Part shown: in pieces, positions 25,477-33,382 of the stretch
How positions within the stretch are numbered: the stretch's first letter is position 1
Layout of the letters: each line of letters begins with the position of its first letter
DNA from: Brevibacterium sediminis
Lineage (GTDB): Bacteria > Actinomycetota > Actinomycetes > Actinomycetales > Brevibacteriaceae
Reading direction: 5' to 3'
Length of the DNA stretch: 64,000 bases
Assembly: GCF_013623905.1 (NCBI RefSeq)
Contig: NZ_JABKDD010000017.1
Coordinates: forward strand, 1 to 64,000
Position numbers and translations under genes: made by a program
The notes under the pieces: generated by a model
The model's database searches: none
What the model was told of the DNA's origin: nothing
The model's input: only the letters and a program-made list of their open reading frames with translations

Positions 25477-26165
25477 GGTCCCGCGCCCGCGTGCTCACTG
25501 AACTACTGGCGGAACTGCGAGCAGTCCGGCCAGGGCGTCGTGCGCTCATTGCCCTCGATGGGGTCGACGGTGCGGGGAAGACGATGCTCGCTCACGAGCT
25601 CGTGAATTTGGCCAAGACCGCTGCGGACGTTCCTGGACATGGTTCCGACCGCCGGGTCACCGCCATCAGCATCGACGGGTTCCACCACCCTCGGGCGATC
25701 CGCTACGCCCAAGGCAAGGGGCCAGACACCTTCTATCGCCGTTCCTATGACTACGGAGCTTTCGTCGATTCCGTCGTCGAACCATTTCGACGAGGCGGCA
25801 CGGTCGTTCCAGCCGTGTGGGACGTCGACAAGGATCGGCCGATTGCGCCCGAACCTCGGAATCTGCCGAACGACTGCGTCCTCCTCATCGACGGAATCTT
25901 CCTCCACCGTCCCGAGCTTGTGGACCTCTGGGATGCGAGCGTGTGGGTCGATGTTCCCTTCGAGGTCTCGGTCCCGCGAGGAAACGAGCGGTTTGCCGGA
26001 GCCTTCGATGCCGATCCCGAGGATGAGTCGAATCGCCGCTACGTCGGTGGTCAGCGACTCTACTTCGCCGAGGCTGCTCCGTGGGAAAACGCCACATGGG
26101 TGCTCGACAATCGCGATCTGGAACGGCCGACCCTGATCCGCCGGTCCGGGCCCGACCGGCCCTGA
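25473..26165 (+). CDS. uridine kinase-like P-loop kinase
   Basis: 230-aa P-loop NTPase of the uridine kinase/phosphoribulokinase group. Walker A is GVDGAGKT (about residues 30-37); SIDGFHHPR matches the acceptor-site Asp/His region, and YDYGAFVDSVVEPFRRGG plus LLIDGIFLHRPEL are family features. Starts at GTG 25473, overlapping the ATP-grasp stop by four bases (GTGA). Similar small kinases in actinobacteria are annotated uridine kinase on similarity alone; coupling to an ATP-grasp ligase hints at a different, shared substrate. No regulator is adjacent. Confidence 0.8.
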   Translation: MRSRARVLTELLAELRAVRPGRRALIALDGVDGAGKTMLAHELVNLAKTAADVPGHGSDRRVTAISIDGFHHPRAIRYAQGKGPDTFYRRSYDYGAFVDSVVEPFRRGGTVVPAVWDVDKDRPIAPEPRNLPNDCVLLIDGIFLHRPELVDLWDASVWVDVPFEVSVPRGNERFAGAFDADPEDESNRRYVGGQRLYFAEAAPWENATWVLDNRDLERPTLIRRSGPDRP

Positions 26166-26227
26166 TCTGCCGGCCCTGGCCCGTTCGCTCTGACAGCACA
26201 CCTTATCCCGATGATAGTGTCGAAGTG

Positions 26228-26315
26228 CTACAGGGGAGCGCCGAAAGGACCGGCGCTGAGAGTGCGCATGCAGACCCTTTGAACCTGATCCGGTGAGCAC
26301 CGGCGGAGGGAGTGG
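26228..26315 (+). promoter_or_regulatory. TPP riboswitch
   Basis: All conserved TPP (thi-box) blocks appear in order: GGGGAGC, GGCGCTGAGA, GACCCTTTGAACCTGATCCGG and CGGCGGAGGGA. CTAC (26228-26231) and GTGG (26312-26315) can close P1. Only seven bases separate the aptamer from the TenA ATG, and the purine run 26305-26311 is both conserved aptamer sequence and the sole ribosome-site candidate, so thiamine pyrophosphate would act by hiding it. Quoted blocks are seen directly; the mechanism is inferred. Confidence 0.95.
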
Positions 26316-26322
26316 ACAAGCA

Positions 26323-27009
26323 ATGACCACCACAGATTTCGACACATCGATCACCGTGGACGCCGACGGAGCTGTATCAGCACTGGTGAGTTCGACCAGC
26401 CGGCAGTGGGCGGGAGCGGTCGATCACCGGTTCGTCCGGGAACTGTTCGTCGGCAGCATCGACGACGCAGTGATGCGCGACTATCTTGTGCAGGACTATC
26501 AGTTCTTCGAGTCGTTTCTGTCGATGCTCGGCGCGTGCGTGGCCCACGCCGATGAACTCGAGGCGAAGCTGCGGTTCGCCCGGCAGCTGGGAATGCTCGT
26601 CGCCGATGAGGACACCTATTTCGTCGACTCCTTCGCCGAATTGGGAGTCGATACAGCCGATTATCTCCACCCGGAGCTGACCGCCCCGACGGTTGGGTTC
26701 CGCGATCTCATGGACTCGTCAGTCGCTTCGGCGTCGTATCCGCAGCTGCTCGTCGTCCTCGTCGTCGCCGAATGGCTCTATCTCGACTGGGCCGAGTCCC
26801 GGAAGGACATGCCGCCGCGACATATTCACCGAGGCTGGATCGATCTCCACCGAGGCGAGGCCTTTCACGGGTGGGTGCAGTTCCTCGTCGACGAACTCGA
26901 ACGCGTCTTCCCCTCCGGCGACGCCGAAGCCGCCGACTCCTTGACCCGCGTGTGGCGGCACGCCGTCGATCTCGAATGCGCTTTCTTCGACAACGTGTAC
27001 GACAACTGA
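26323..27009 (+). CDS. tenA: TenA-family aminopyrimidine salvage enzyme, Cys-less (TenA_E-like)
   Basis: 228-aa all-helical TenA/THI-4 protein (PF03070). QDYQFFESFLSML near residue 58 and the C-terminal HAVDLECAFFDNVYDN are family features. TenA_C enzymes hydrolyse aminopyrimidine products of thiamine breakdown with a Cys in the helix corresponding to LVVLVVAEWLYLDWAES; here Ala stands where Cys is expected, which fits the TenA_E class that uses Glu. Placing the gene directly under a TPP riboswitch confirms a thiamine-salvage role. ATG 26323 is chosen; an upstream GTG lies inside the riboswitch. No other thi gene is in the window. Confidence 0.85.
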   Translation: MTTTDFDTSITVDADGAVSALVSSTSRQWAGAVDHRFVRELFVGSIDDAVMRDYLVQDYQFFESFLSMLGACVAHADELEAKLRFARQLGMLVADEDTYFVDSFAELGVDTADYLHPELTAPTVGFRDLMDSSVASASYPQLLVVLVVAEWLYLDWAESRKDMPPRHIHRGWIDLHRGEAFHGWVQFLVDELERVFPSGDAEAADSLTRVWRHAVDLECAFFDNVYDN

Positions 27010-27051
27010 GCCGCCAGGGAACGCACACCGCAGCCGTCCATCTCACTGACC

Positions 27052-27057
27052 TAGACT
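27052..27057 (+). promoter_or_regulatory. -10 element TAGACT, leaderless pattern
   Basis: TAGACT ends six bases before ATG 27064; GGTCAC between them has no ribosome-site character. Marks a separate promoter 43 bp after tenA. Confidence 0.5.
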
Positions 27058-27063
27058 GGTCAC

Positions 27064-28545
27064 ATGAGCACAGGTGTTGATGCAGTCGTCATCGGATCCG
27101 GCCCGAACGGCATGGCCGCCGCCGTCACCATGGCCCGTGCCGGGCTGAGCGTCGAAGTCTACGAGGCTCAGCCGACGATCGGCGGCGGCGCCCGCACCCT
27201 CGACCTCGGTCTGGCCCCCGGCGTCACTCATGACATCTGCTCGGCCGTCCACCCACTGGCCATCGCCAGCCCCTTCTTCGTCGACTTCGACCTGCGTGCC
27301 CGCGGCCTCGAGTTCACCACCCCCGAGATCTCCTACGCCCAGCCCCTCGACGGCAAACCCGCCGCGCTGGCCTTCCACGATCTCGAAAAGACGGTCGACC
27401 ACCTCGGCGCGGCAGGACCGGAATGGCGGCGTTTCTTCGCTCCGCTGCTCGACCGGGTCGATGACGCGATCTGGCTCTCCCTCGGTGACAAACGTTCTGT
27501 GCCGGAGACCCTGCGCGACCTTCCCGGCATCGCGAACGTCGTGAAGTTCGGCCTGCGGCTCCTGTCCCAGGCCAGTCCCGCGTGGAACATTCCGCTCTCC
27601 CATGAATCCTCCCAGGCCCTGTTCACCGGTGTCGCCGCGCACGCAATCGGCGGGCTGCCGGCGATGGGCACCGCGGCCACGGCCACGATGCTCTCGACCG
27701 TCGCCCACGCGGGCGGCTGGCCCTCCCCCATCGGCGGATCGCAGTCGATCATCGACTACCTCGTCGCCGACCTCGAAGCCCACGGCGGAACCGTGCACAC
27801 GGATGCGCGCATCGACCATGTATCGGACATGCCCGCTGCCCGCGCCTACCTGCTCGACACCTCGGCGCTGAACGCCGCGCAGATCTTCTCCGGCCTCATC
27901 CCGAGCCACGTCGACAAAGCCCTGCGCAGCTTCAAACACGGCAACGCCGCTGCCAAGGTCGACTTCGTCCTCGACGGCCCGGTCCCCTGGTCCGACCCCG
28001 AGGTCGGCCGTGCCGGCACTATCCACATCGGCGGATCCCGGGCGCAGATGGCCGCCGCCGAGGCACAGGTGATGTCCGGTCGCATGCCCGCCGATCCCGT
28101 GTGCCTCGTCTCGGATCCGACCGTCTTCGACCCATCCCGCGAGGTGAACGGCCTGCGACCGCTGTGGACGTATGCGCACGTGCCCTTCGACTGCCCGCTC
28201 GACCCGACCGAGTACATCACCCGCCAGCTCGAACGCTTCGCTCCCGGCTTCCGCGACCGCATCGTCGCGCACAACGCGATCCCCGCCTCCGAGATGGCCG
28301 GCCACAACCAGAACTACATCGGCGGGGACATCGCCACCGGCATCGTCTCCTTCTACCGGATGATGGCCCGCCCGCGCACCAGCTGGGACAACTACAGCCT
28401 CGGCGTGCCCGGTGCCTACCTGTGCTCGGCAGCGACCCCGCCGGCACCGGGCGTGCACGGGATGAACGGCTGGTTCGCCGCCCGCCGGGCTCTCAAGTCC
28501 CGGTTCGGGATCACGGAGGCCCCGAGCCTGGCCCCGGGCGACTGA
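27064..28545 (+). CDS. CrtI/phytoene desaturase-like FAD oxidoreductase
   Basis: 493-aa flavoprotein of the NAD(P)/FAD-dependent amine oxidase-phytoene desaturase superfamily. The N-terminal dinucleotide motif is VVIGSGPNGMAAAVTMARAG with YEAQPTIGGGAR completing it; SPIGGSQSIIDYL is the mid-protein substrate-domain signature, and GVHGMNGWFAARRAL the C-terminal FAD contact. No carotenoid genes are nearby and the sequence belongs to the PYROXD2-like branch, so calling it a carotenoid enzyme would be premature. A hairpin follows, shared with the converging gene. Confidence 0.82.
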   Translation: MSTGVDAVVIGSGPNGMAAAVTMARAGLSVEVYEAQPTIGGGARTLDLGLAPGVTHDICSAVHPLAIASPFFVDFDLRARGLEFTTPEISYAQPLDGKPAALAFHDLEKTVDHLGAAGPEWRRFFAPLLDRVDDAIWLSLGDKRSVPETLRDLPGIANVVKFGLRLLSQASPAWNIPLSHESSQALFTGVAAHAIGGLPAMGTAATATMLSTVAHAGGWPSPIGGSQSIIDYLVADLEAHGGTVHTDARIDHVSDMPAARAYLLDTSALNAAQIFSGLIPSHVDKALRSFKHGNAAAKVDFVLDGPVPWSDPEVGRAGTIHIGGSRAQMAAAEAQVMSGRMPADPVCLVSDPTVFDPSREVNGLRPLWTYAHVPFDCPLDPTEYITRQLERFAPGFRDRIVAHNAIPASEMAGHNQNYIGGDIATGIVSFYRMMARPRTSWDNYSLGVPGAYLCSAATPPAPGVHGMNGWFAARRALKSRFGITEAPSLAPGD

Positions 28546-28573
28546 TCCCTCCCTGCCGGCCCCGACCGTCTGA

Positions 28574-28595
28574 GCGCGTCTCCACAGGGACGCGC
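28574..28595. terminator. hairpin between convergent genes
   Basis: GCGCGTC (28574-28580), eight-base loop, GACGCGC (28589-28595), in the 57 bp between converging stop codons. No T-run. Confidence 0.45.
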
Positions 28596-28602
28596 GGCCG
28601 GC

Positions 28603-29799
28603 TCAGCCCCGCACCCACCGATCAGCGTCGCTGTCATAGTGCCATTCGGCCACCTCGGTGACGGCCTCGATGACGTTGTTCAGCCAGTACGTAGTATCCG
28701 GGTGCCAGCCCGCCACGAGACTCGCGGTCCGATCGTCCGTGTTACCTGCCGTGGGGATGGTCTCCGATTCCTCGCCGAGGCGGCCCTCCGCCACGTCGAT
28801 GACCGCACCGGCCGTGCGCAGATAGCCGGCCAGACCGACGTGGACACCGTCGAATTCCTCGGCCACCCGTGACCAGTCGGGGATGACCCAGCGGCCCTTG
28901 CGCCCGGTGGTCTCGGACCAGACATAGCGGCGCTGGGCGGTGACGTCGAGCGGGTAGCGGCGGCACAGATCGGCCCAATCCTCGGGTGTCCGGATCTCGG
29001 CGATGCGAGCGTCCGGGCGCAGTCGCAGACGGCAGGCTCGGGCACGCTCGAGACCGAAATCGTCCTCGACGAGTTCGACGCCGATCAGGGTTCCGTCCGG
29101 CCAGGTCCCCGTCGACGACCAGAGCCCGTCTGGCGGAGTCGACCACCATTCGCCGCTGAGCTCCATATACGGGTTCTTGGCGAAATCGTGACGGTAACGG
29201 GTTCCCGTGGTGAGGACATCTGCAAGCCACTCGTCCAATCCCCAGGGGAGCCTCGTTCCGTCTTCGTCAAGAGGCGGGTATAGATCGGTCAGAGTGATTT
29301 CTATGCGCTCATCCGTCGGGCCTGTCTCGAGGTCGAAGACCGCGGGCAGTCCTGTGTGGCGTCCATTGACTTCATTGAGTTCTTTGTCGTCCCAGCCCAG
29401 CGCCCACTGATCATCGGGATCGAGTGGCTTCGACCAGGCATCTAGTAAGCCCGTGGAAACGAGCATCTCGGCGAAGGGACGCAGAGCCTCGCGCACCTCG
29501 CCGATTTCCGCGGTCCCCCAATCGTCATCATCAGGAGGCTGCCAATACACTGCAGCGTCGACTACGTCGGACATGGCTTCCTTAACTGCACTCCAAGTCG
29601 GCGCAATCGGGCACAGGCACCTCAGATTGCGCACCACCGCCTCCGCGCCTGGGGCTTCTTCATCGCCAGTCCACGGAAAACTCTCGACCTGCTCGAGGGC
29701 CAGCCCGAACACGAGCGAGCGTCCCCGCGGGGACGCGAGCAGATCCTCGGCGGACAGGCGGTCGTCATGAAGGGTCGGAGGCGCATCATCGGCGGTCAT
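28603..29799 (-). CDS. hypothetical protein, Trp/Asp-rich
   Basis: 398-aa soluble protein I do not recognise. It has no signal peptide and no membrane segment. It is unusually rich in Trp (about 20, many in WxxP or DW contexts such as YWQPPDDDDWG and WPDGTLIGVE) and in Asp. The mid-section (about residues 195-300) has WGLDEWLADVL and IRTPEDWADLCRRYP, typical of uncharacterised actinobacterial proteins with possible polymorphic-toxin or immunity links, though I see no toxin partner. Its ATG overlaps the stop of the upstream EamA exporter gene (ATGA), so both are translated together. Confidence 0.75.
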   Translation of the reverse strand: MTADDAPPTLHDDRLSAEDLLASPRGRSLVFGLALEQVESFPWTGDEEAPGAEAVVRNLRCLCPIAPTWSAVKEAMSDVVDAAVYWQPPDDDDWGTAEIGEVREALRPFAEMLVSTGLLDAWSKPLDPDDQWALGWDDKELNEVNGRHTGLPAVFDLETGPTDERIEITLTDLYPPLDEDGTRLPWGLDEWLADVLTTGTRYRHDFAKNPYMELSGEWWSTPPDGLWSSTGTWPDGTLIGVELVEDDFGLERARACRLRLRPDARIAEIRTPEDWADLCRRYPLDVTAQRRYVWSETTGRKGRWVIPDWSRVAEEFDGVHVGLAGYLRTAGAVIDVAEGRLGEESETIPTAGNTDDRTASLVAGWHPDTTYWLNNVIEAVTEVAEWHYDSDADRWVRG

Positions 29800-30785
29800 G
29801 ACCTCAGACTACGCGAACACCTGTCAACTGGCCCTGATGGAATCGCCCGCGTCGAATCCTCCGTTGGCGCGCTCACCGGCACGACCGCCTCAGCGGCGGC
29901 GAGAATCCGCGCCCCTTTCGCGGCCTTCAAACCCGCGCCGAGGACCCCGATGATGACGAGGACGGCCCCGCACAGCTCGCCGACGGTGACCCGCTCGCCG
30001 AGGAAGACGAACGCCGCGCTCATTCCGACGACGGGCACGAGCATCGAGAAGGGGGCGACGACTCCGGCGGGGTTGCGCGACATCAGCCACGACCACACGC
30101 CCGAACCGAGGATCGTCGCGATGACCACTGTATAGATCAGCCCAGCGATGGCAAGAAGTCCGGTTGGGGTGGTCAGTCCCGAAAACGACGCCCCGACCCG
30201 GTCGGGTCCTTCGACCGCAAGGGAGAGGGCGAGCATCGGCACGGGCGGGACGAGCGACATCCACATCGTCAGCTTGATCGGCTCAGTGGTGTGAGCCTGC
30301 CGGTTGCAGATATTGCCGATCGCCCAGCCGAAGGCGCCGGCGAGGGTGAGGAGGAAGGGCAGGAAGCTCGCGTTCGAGTCGAAGCGCTGCCAGCCGACGA
30401 CGGCGAGCCCTGCCATCGCGATGAGGAGGAAGGCCATCTGCGAGCCGCGGACCCTCTCGCGCAGGAATGTCATGCCCAGCAGCACCGTGAAGGGGCCCGA
30501 GGCTTGGAGGACGAGGGACGCGAGGCCCGCGGGCATGCCGGCGGCCATCGCCCAGTAGAGGAAGAGGAACTGCAGCAGTCCGAAGCCGAGTCCGTAGCCG
30601 ATGATCCACCGCGCTTTGACGTCGGGCTTCGGTACGAAGAGCAGCGCGGGAACCGCGAGCAGGGCGAAGCGCAGAGCCACGAGGAAGAAGGGTGGGAACT
30701 GGGCCAGGGAGAGATCGATGGCGAGGAAATTCAGTCCCCACATGACCGCCACCGAGGCGGCGAGAAGGCAGTGCTTGAATGACAT
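29796..30785 (-). CDS. EamA-family (DMT) exporter
   Basis: 329-aa membrane protein with ten hydrophobic helices in two five-helix repeats. AVMWGLNFLAIDLSL at the N-terminus and GAFGWAIGNICNRQA at the start of the second repeat are EamA hallmarks; FLRERVRGSQ and FLGERVTVGE close each repeat. A polar 35-residue C-terminal tail extends beyond the usual length. I use ATG 30785. The gene is divergent from a LysR regulator with a clear inverted repeat between, the arrangement seen for metabolite exporters induced by their substrate. Substrate not evident. Confidence 0.85.
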   Translation of the reverse strand: MSFKHCLLAASVAVMWGLNFLAIDLSLAQFPPFFLVALRFALLAVPALLFVPKPDVKARWIIGYGLGFGLLQFLFLYWAMAAGMPAGLASLVLQASGPFTVLLGMTFLRERVRGSQMAFLLIAMAGLAVVGWQRFDSNASFLPFLLTLAGAFGWAIGNICNRQAHTTEPIKLTMWMSLVPPVPMLALSLAVEGPDRVGASFSGLTTPTGLLAIAGLIYTVVIATILGSGVWSWLMSRNPAGVVAPFSMLVPVVGMSAAFVFLGERVTVGELCGAVLVIIGVLGAGLKAAKGARILAAAEAVVPVSAPTEDSTRAIPSGPVDRCSRSLRS

Positions 30786-30811
30786 GGCCCCATTCTCAAC
30801 TTCGAGAACAA

Positions 30812-30836
30812 TGAAGCACAATCGCAGAGTGCTTCA
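30812..30836. promoter_or_regulatory. LysR-type operator
   Basis: TGAAGCAC (30812-30819), nine-base spacer, GTGCTTCA (30829-30836): a perfect inverted repeat in the 72-bp gap between divergent EamA and LysR starts, overlapping the upstream half of the lysR promoter. Fits a LysR-family recognition and self-repression site. Confidence 0.65.
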
Positions 30837-30845
30837 TCGACTCTG

Positions 30846-30851
30846 TAGCAT
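30846..30851 (+). promoter_or_regulatory. -10 element TAGCAT of the LysR gene
   Basis: TAGCAT ends six bases before ATG 30858, leaderless pattern, ten bases after the operator. Confidence 0.5.
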
Positions 30852-30857
30852 GGCTTC

Positions 30858-31763
30858 ATGGTCATCGATCCGAAGCATCTTGAGCTGCTGCGCCTGTTCG
30901 ACGAATACGGCAGCGTCACCGCCGTCGCCGATGTCACCCATCGCTCCCCGTCGGCCGTCTCTCAGCAGCTGAGGCAGGCCGGGAGCGAGATCGGCCACGC
31001 TCTCGTCGAACCCGCCGGTCGCGGACTCACGCTCACAGCCGCGGGACGACTGCTCGCCGACGGTGGTCGGGACGTGGCCCGCACGCTTGCCCGGGTGCAG
31101 GCCCGATGGGAGGGCCACCTCGGCGAAGCTGCCGGAGAGATCGCCCTGGCCGGGCTGCCGAGCGCGCTCACCCACCTCCTCCCCGATGCGCTGCGCAGGC
31201 TGCGGGAGGACCACCCGCACATCGATCTGCGCATGGACGATGTCGACCTCGCCGAGCACGAATTCGCGGGGCTGACCCGAGATGTCGATATCGTCGTCGC
31301 ACACAGCCTCGTCGCCGAACGCCCCCTGGGTACCGACGGACTCACCGTCGTCCCGCTCGCCCGCGAACCGATCGACGTGGCCCTCGCCATCGGCCATCGG
31401 CTTGCCGATCGCGCCGAGCTGACCCCGGACGATGTCGTCGATTGTCGCTGGGTGGGAGTGCCCCGCGGATACCCCTTCGACACGATCCTCACCTCGATCG
31501 AGCATCTCACCGGTCGCGACCTCGACGTCGTCCAACGCATCCGGGACAACCGGCTCATCGAAGCGATCGTCGCCTCCTCGGACCAGGTCGCGCTCCTCCC
31601 CCGGTTCACGACGCCGCGCGATGCGGGACTGTCACTGGTGCCACTGACGGGGGTGACGACGACACGCTGGATCGTAGCCGTGATGCGTCCGGACACGGCC
31701 GAACGTGTCGCGGTGCGCGCTGTGATCAGCGCGCTCAGCCGGGTCGACGACGCCGCGGATTAG
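30858..31763 (+). CDS. LysR-family transcriptional regulator
   Basis: 301-aa regulator with the N-terminal winged helix-turn-helix (residues 5-62; GSVTAVADVTHRSPSAVSQQLRQ region) and a periplasmic-binding-like effector domain (about 90-295). LTAAGRLLADGGRDV is the usual linker. Divergent from an EamA exporter, which it most likely controls. Its stop codon overlaps that of the converging HTTM gene by three bases. Effector unknown. Confidence 0.9.
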   Translation: MVIDPKHLELLRLFDEYGSVTAVADVTHRSPSAVSQQLRQAGSEIGHALVEPAGRGLTLTAAGRLLADGGRDVARTLARVQARWEGHLGEAAGEIALAGLPSALTHLLPDALRRLREDHPHIDLRMDDVDLAEHEFAGLTRDVDIVVAHSLVAERPLGTDGLTVVPLAREPIDVALAIGHRLADRAELTPDDVVDCRWVGVPRGYPFDTILTSIEHLTGRDLDVVQRIRDNRLIEAIVASSDQVALLPRFTTPRDAGLSLVPLTGVTTTRWIVAVMRPDTAERVAVRAVISALSRVDDAAD

Positions 31764-32644
31764 GCGGTGCCCGTGCTGGTGAAGCGCTTGGGCACGAGCT
31801 TCTCCAGGGGCAGGAACGCCGCCCAGCAGATGACGGTCGGCAGGAAGTGGATGCCCAGCGCCAGGTAGGTCATGAGGTGGAAGAGGAAGAAGAAGGCTAC
31901 GGCCCCGTACAGCCACCCGCGCTTGAGGAACAGCACAACCGGCGAAAGGAACTCGAAGACGAGTGTCGCCCATTGCGCGGCGATGAGGAGGCCGGGCATC
32001 TCGAGGAACGGTTTCGACCATTCGGCGCCGCGGCGCATGAGCGCCCAAATGATGACCGCACCGTTGGCCCAGTGGGTGATGTTGCCCGAGGCGATCCACT
32101 TCATCACCACCGAGTAGAAGTAGGTGAGGACGACGGAGATCTGCACCATCCGCAGCGCCCAGCCGGCCCGCGCCGAGGCGGTGCCGACGTCCCGGAAGCG
32201 CGCCGTTCCGATCGTCGGCAGGACGAAGGCGGCGATGACGAGCGCCATATGATCGTGGGCGACGTAACCGTAGCCCTGGGTGTAGAACATCCACGCGCCG
32301 AAGCTGAGCGCCACCGCCCAGCCGCTGAGGCGCTGAAGGATTCCGGCGGCGGCGAGCAGCGAGAAGACGATGATGAGGGTGAGCAGGATCTGCGCACCGA
32401 GGACGCTGACAGCAGGGATGTGGAGGAACCGGGCCAGCCACAGCGGCTGGTAGAACTCGGGCGTCCAGCCGTGGGCGATGACATCACCGGAGATCGTGAG
32501 CACATCGATGATGATGAACAGGTAGATGAAGACACGGAACACGGCCACCCGAGCGAGGGGGACCTCGGGCATGAACCAGCGGAGGAGCGGATTCGTGGGG
32601 GCCGCCTCGGTGGGGGTGGATCTCAAGGTCGGGATGCTGCTCAT
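31760..32644 (-). CDS. HTTM-domain (gamma-carboxylase-like) membrane protein
   Basis: 294-aa polytopic protein with the HTTM fold of vitamin K-dependent carboxylase relatives: about eight membrane helices, with LARVAVFRVFIYLFIIIDV in the first and VLTYFYSVVMKWIASGNITHW, a recurrent HTTM signature, in the middle. It lacks the C-terminal soluble part of true carboxylases, so catalysis is uncertain. ATG 32644 overlaps the stop of the upstream 206-residue gene (ATGA). The tight coupling suggests the two proteins form one membrane unit. Function unknown. Confidence 0.82.
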   Translation of the reverse strand: MSSIPTLRSTPTEAAPTNPLLRWFMPEVPLARVAVFRVFIYLFIIIDVLTISGDVIAHGWTPEFYQPLWLARFLHIPAVSVLGAQILLTLIIVFSLLAAAGILQRLSGWAVALSFGAWMFYTQGYGYVAHDHMALVIAAFVLPTIGTARFRDVGTASARAGWALRMVQISVVLTYFYSVVMKWIASGNITHWANGAVIIWALMRRGAEWSKPFLEMPGLLIAAQWATLVFEFLSPVVLFLKRGWLYGAVAFFFLFHLMTYLALGIHFLPTVICWAAFLPLEKLVPKRFTSTGTA

Positions 32645-33261
32645 CGGACCTCCCACTTCGCCAGCGTCGTCTGTTCGGGTTCGCCGACGGCCAGGCCGTT
32701 CTTCAGCTGTGTGGTGGTGCGGCAGAGGATCATCGTTTCGGGCTTCGGTTCGTCCGGGTGCAGCCGGATGTACGAGTCGGCCATCGACTGCAGGAGTTCG
32801 GGGTGGGCGATGACTCTGTCGAGCTGGGATTCGACGTCACCGCGTTCGATGCCGACGGTCGCGGCATTGAACCCGAGGCGGCGCGGTTCGTCCTCGCCGG
32901 GGAACTGAGCTTCGATGCACGTGGAGTTCACGGTTCCGTTGAGGTCTTTGGCGGTGGCGTACTGGGTGAGCGATCCGAGCGGGAAGAAGTCGTTCGTGTT
33001 GAGGAACTGTCCGCAGGTGAGGATGACGAAGGCGATGGCGGGAACGACGATGCGCCAGCCGACGGAGACCTTCGACAGCGGTTTCACCCGGGTCGCGGGG
33101 TTCGGGGTACCGGTGGACGTGGCAACGTCGGTCGCGGACTCATCGGAGGCGGACTGATCCGAGCCGGGCTCGCCTGTGCGTGAGGCGGACGATGCGGCGG
33201 GGTCAGGCCCCTGAGCAGCGGGGTCCTGGCTCGTCAGGAGACGGCGCTTCTTCTCTTCCAT
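32641..33261 (-). CDS. hypothetical single-pass membrane protein paired with HTTM
   Basis: 206-aa protein of no family I can name. Residues 1-62 are polar and likely cytosolic, one transmembrane helix spans about 68-88 (WRIVVPAIAFVILTCGQFL), and the rest (about 90-206) would be outside the cell, with two Cys (in STCIEAQ and MILCRTT) that could form a disulfide. Overlaps the start of the HTTM gene by four bases. Small proteins with this topology recur beside HTTM genes in actinobacteria, which supports a shared complex; the role is unknown. Confidence 0.72.
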   Translation of the reverse strand: MEEKKRRLLTSQDPAAQGPDPAASSASRTGEPGSDQSASDESATDVATSTGTPNPATRVKPLSKVSVGWRIVVPAIAFVILTCGQFLNTNDFFPLGSLTQYATAKDLNGTVNSTCIEAQFPGEDEPRRLGFNAATVGIERGDVESQLDRVIAHPELLQSMADSYIRLHPDEPKPETMILCRTTTQLKNGLAVGEPEQTTLAKWEVR

Positions 33262-33324
33262 ACGCTTGCGGGACTCGTCCTCTCGGGTGCGGCTCGTTCG
33301 CAGACAATCCTATCCGCCCTTCTT

Positions 33325-33382
33325 ACTACCTGCCGGGGGCTGAGCAACCTGGCGCCAGGTTGCTCAGCCCCCGTCAGGTAGT
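33325..33382. repeat. 58-bp intergenic palindrome, copy 7
   Basis: Arms 33325-33353 and 33354-33382, ends ACTACC/GGTAGT. Carries two paired arm changes at once: GGGGGC/GCCCCC and CTGAGC/GCTCAG. One mismatch (CTGCCGGG against CCCGTCAG). It lies between the start side of the 206-residue gene and the stop side of the next minus-strand gene, eight bases from that stop. AATT tail on the right. Confidence 0.94.

Noticed and set aside
27064..28545. Naming the FAD enzyme crtI
   Set aside because: No crtB, crtE or other carotenoid gene is near, and its sequence looks like the PYROXD2-like branch.
31106..32908. 600-codon plus-strand frame across LysR and HTTM genes
   Set aside because: Shadow of two real genes; Arg-rich composition and no domain.
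809..33382. The palindromes as a CRISPR array or phage attachment sites
   Set aside because: Copies are kilobases apart, palindromic, with no spacers, cas genes, integrase or target duplications.
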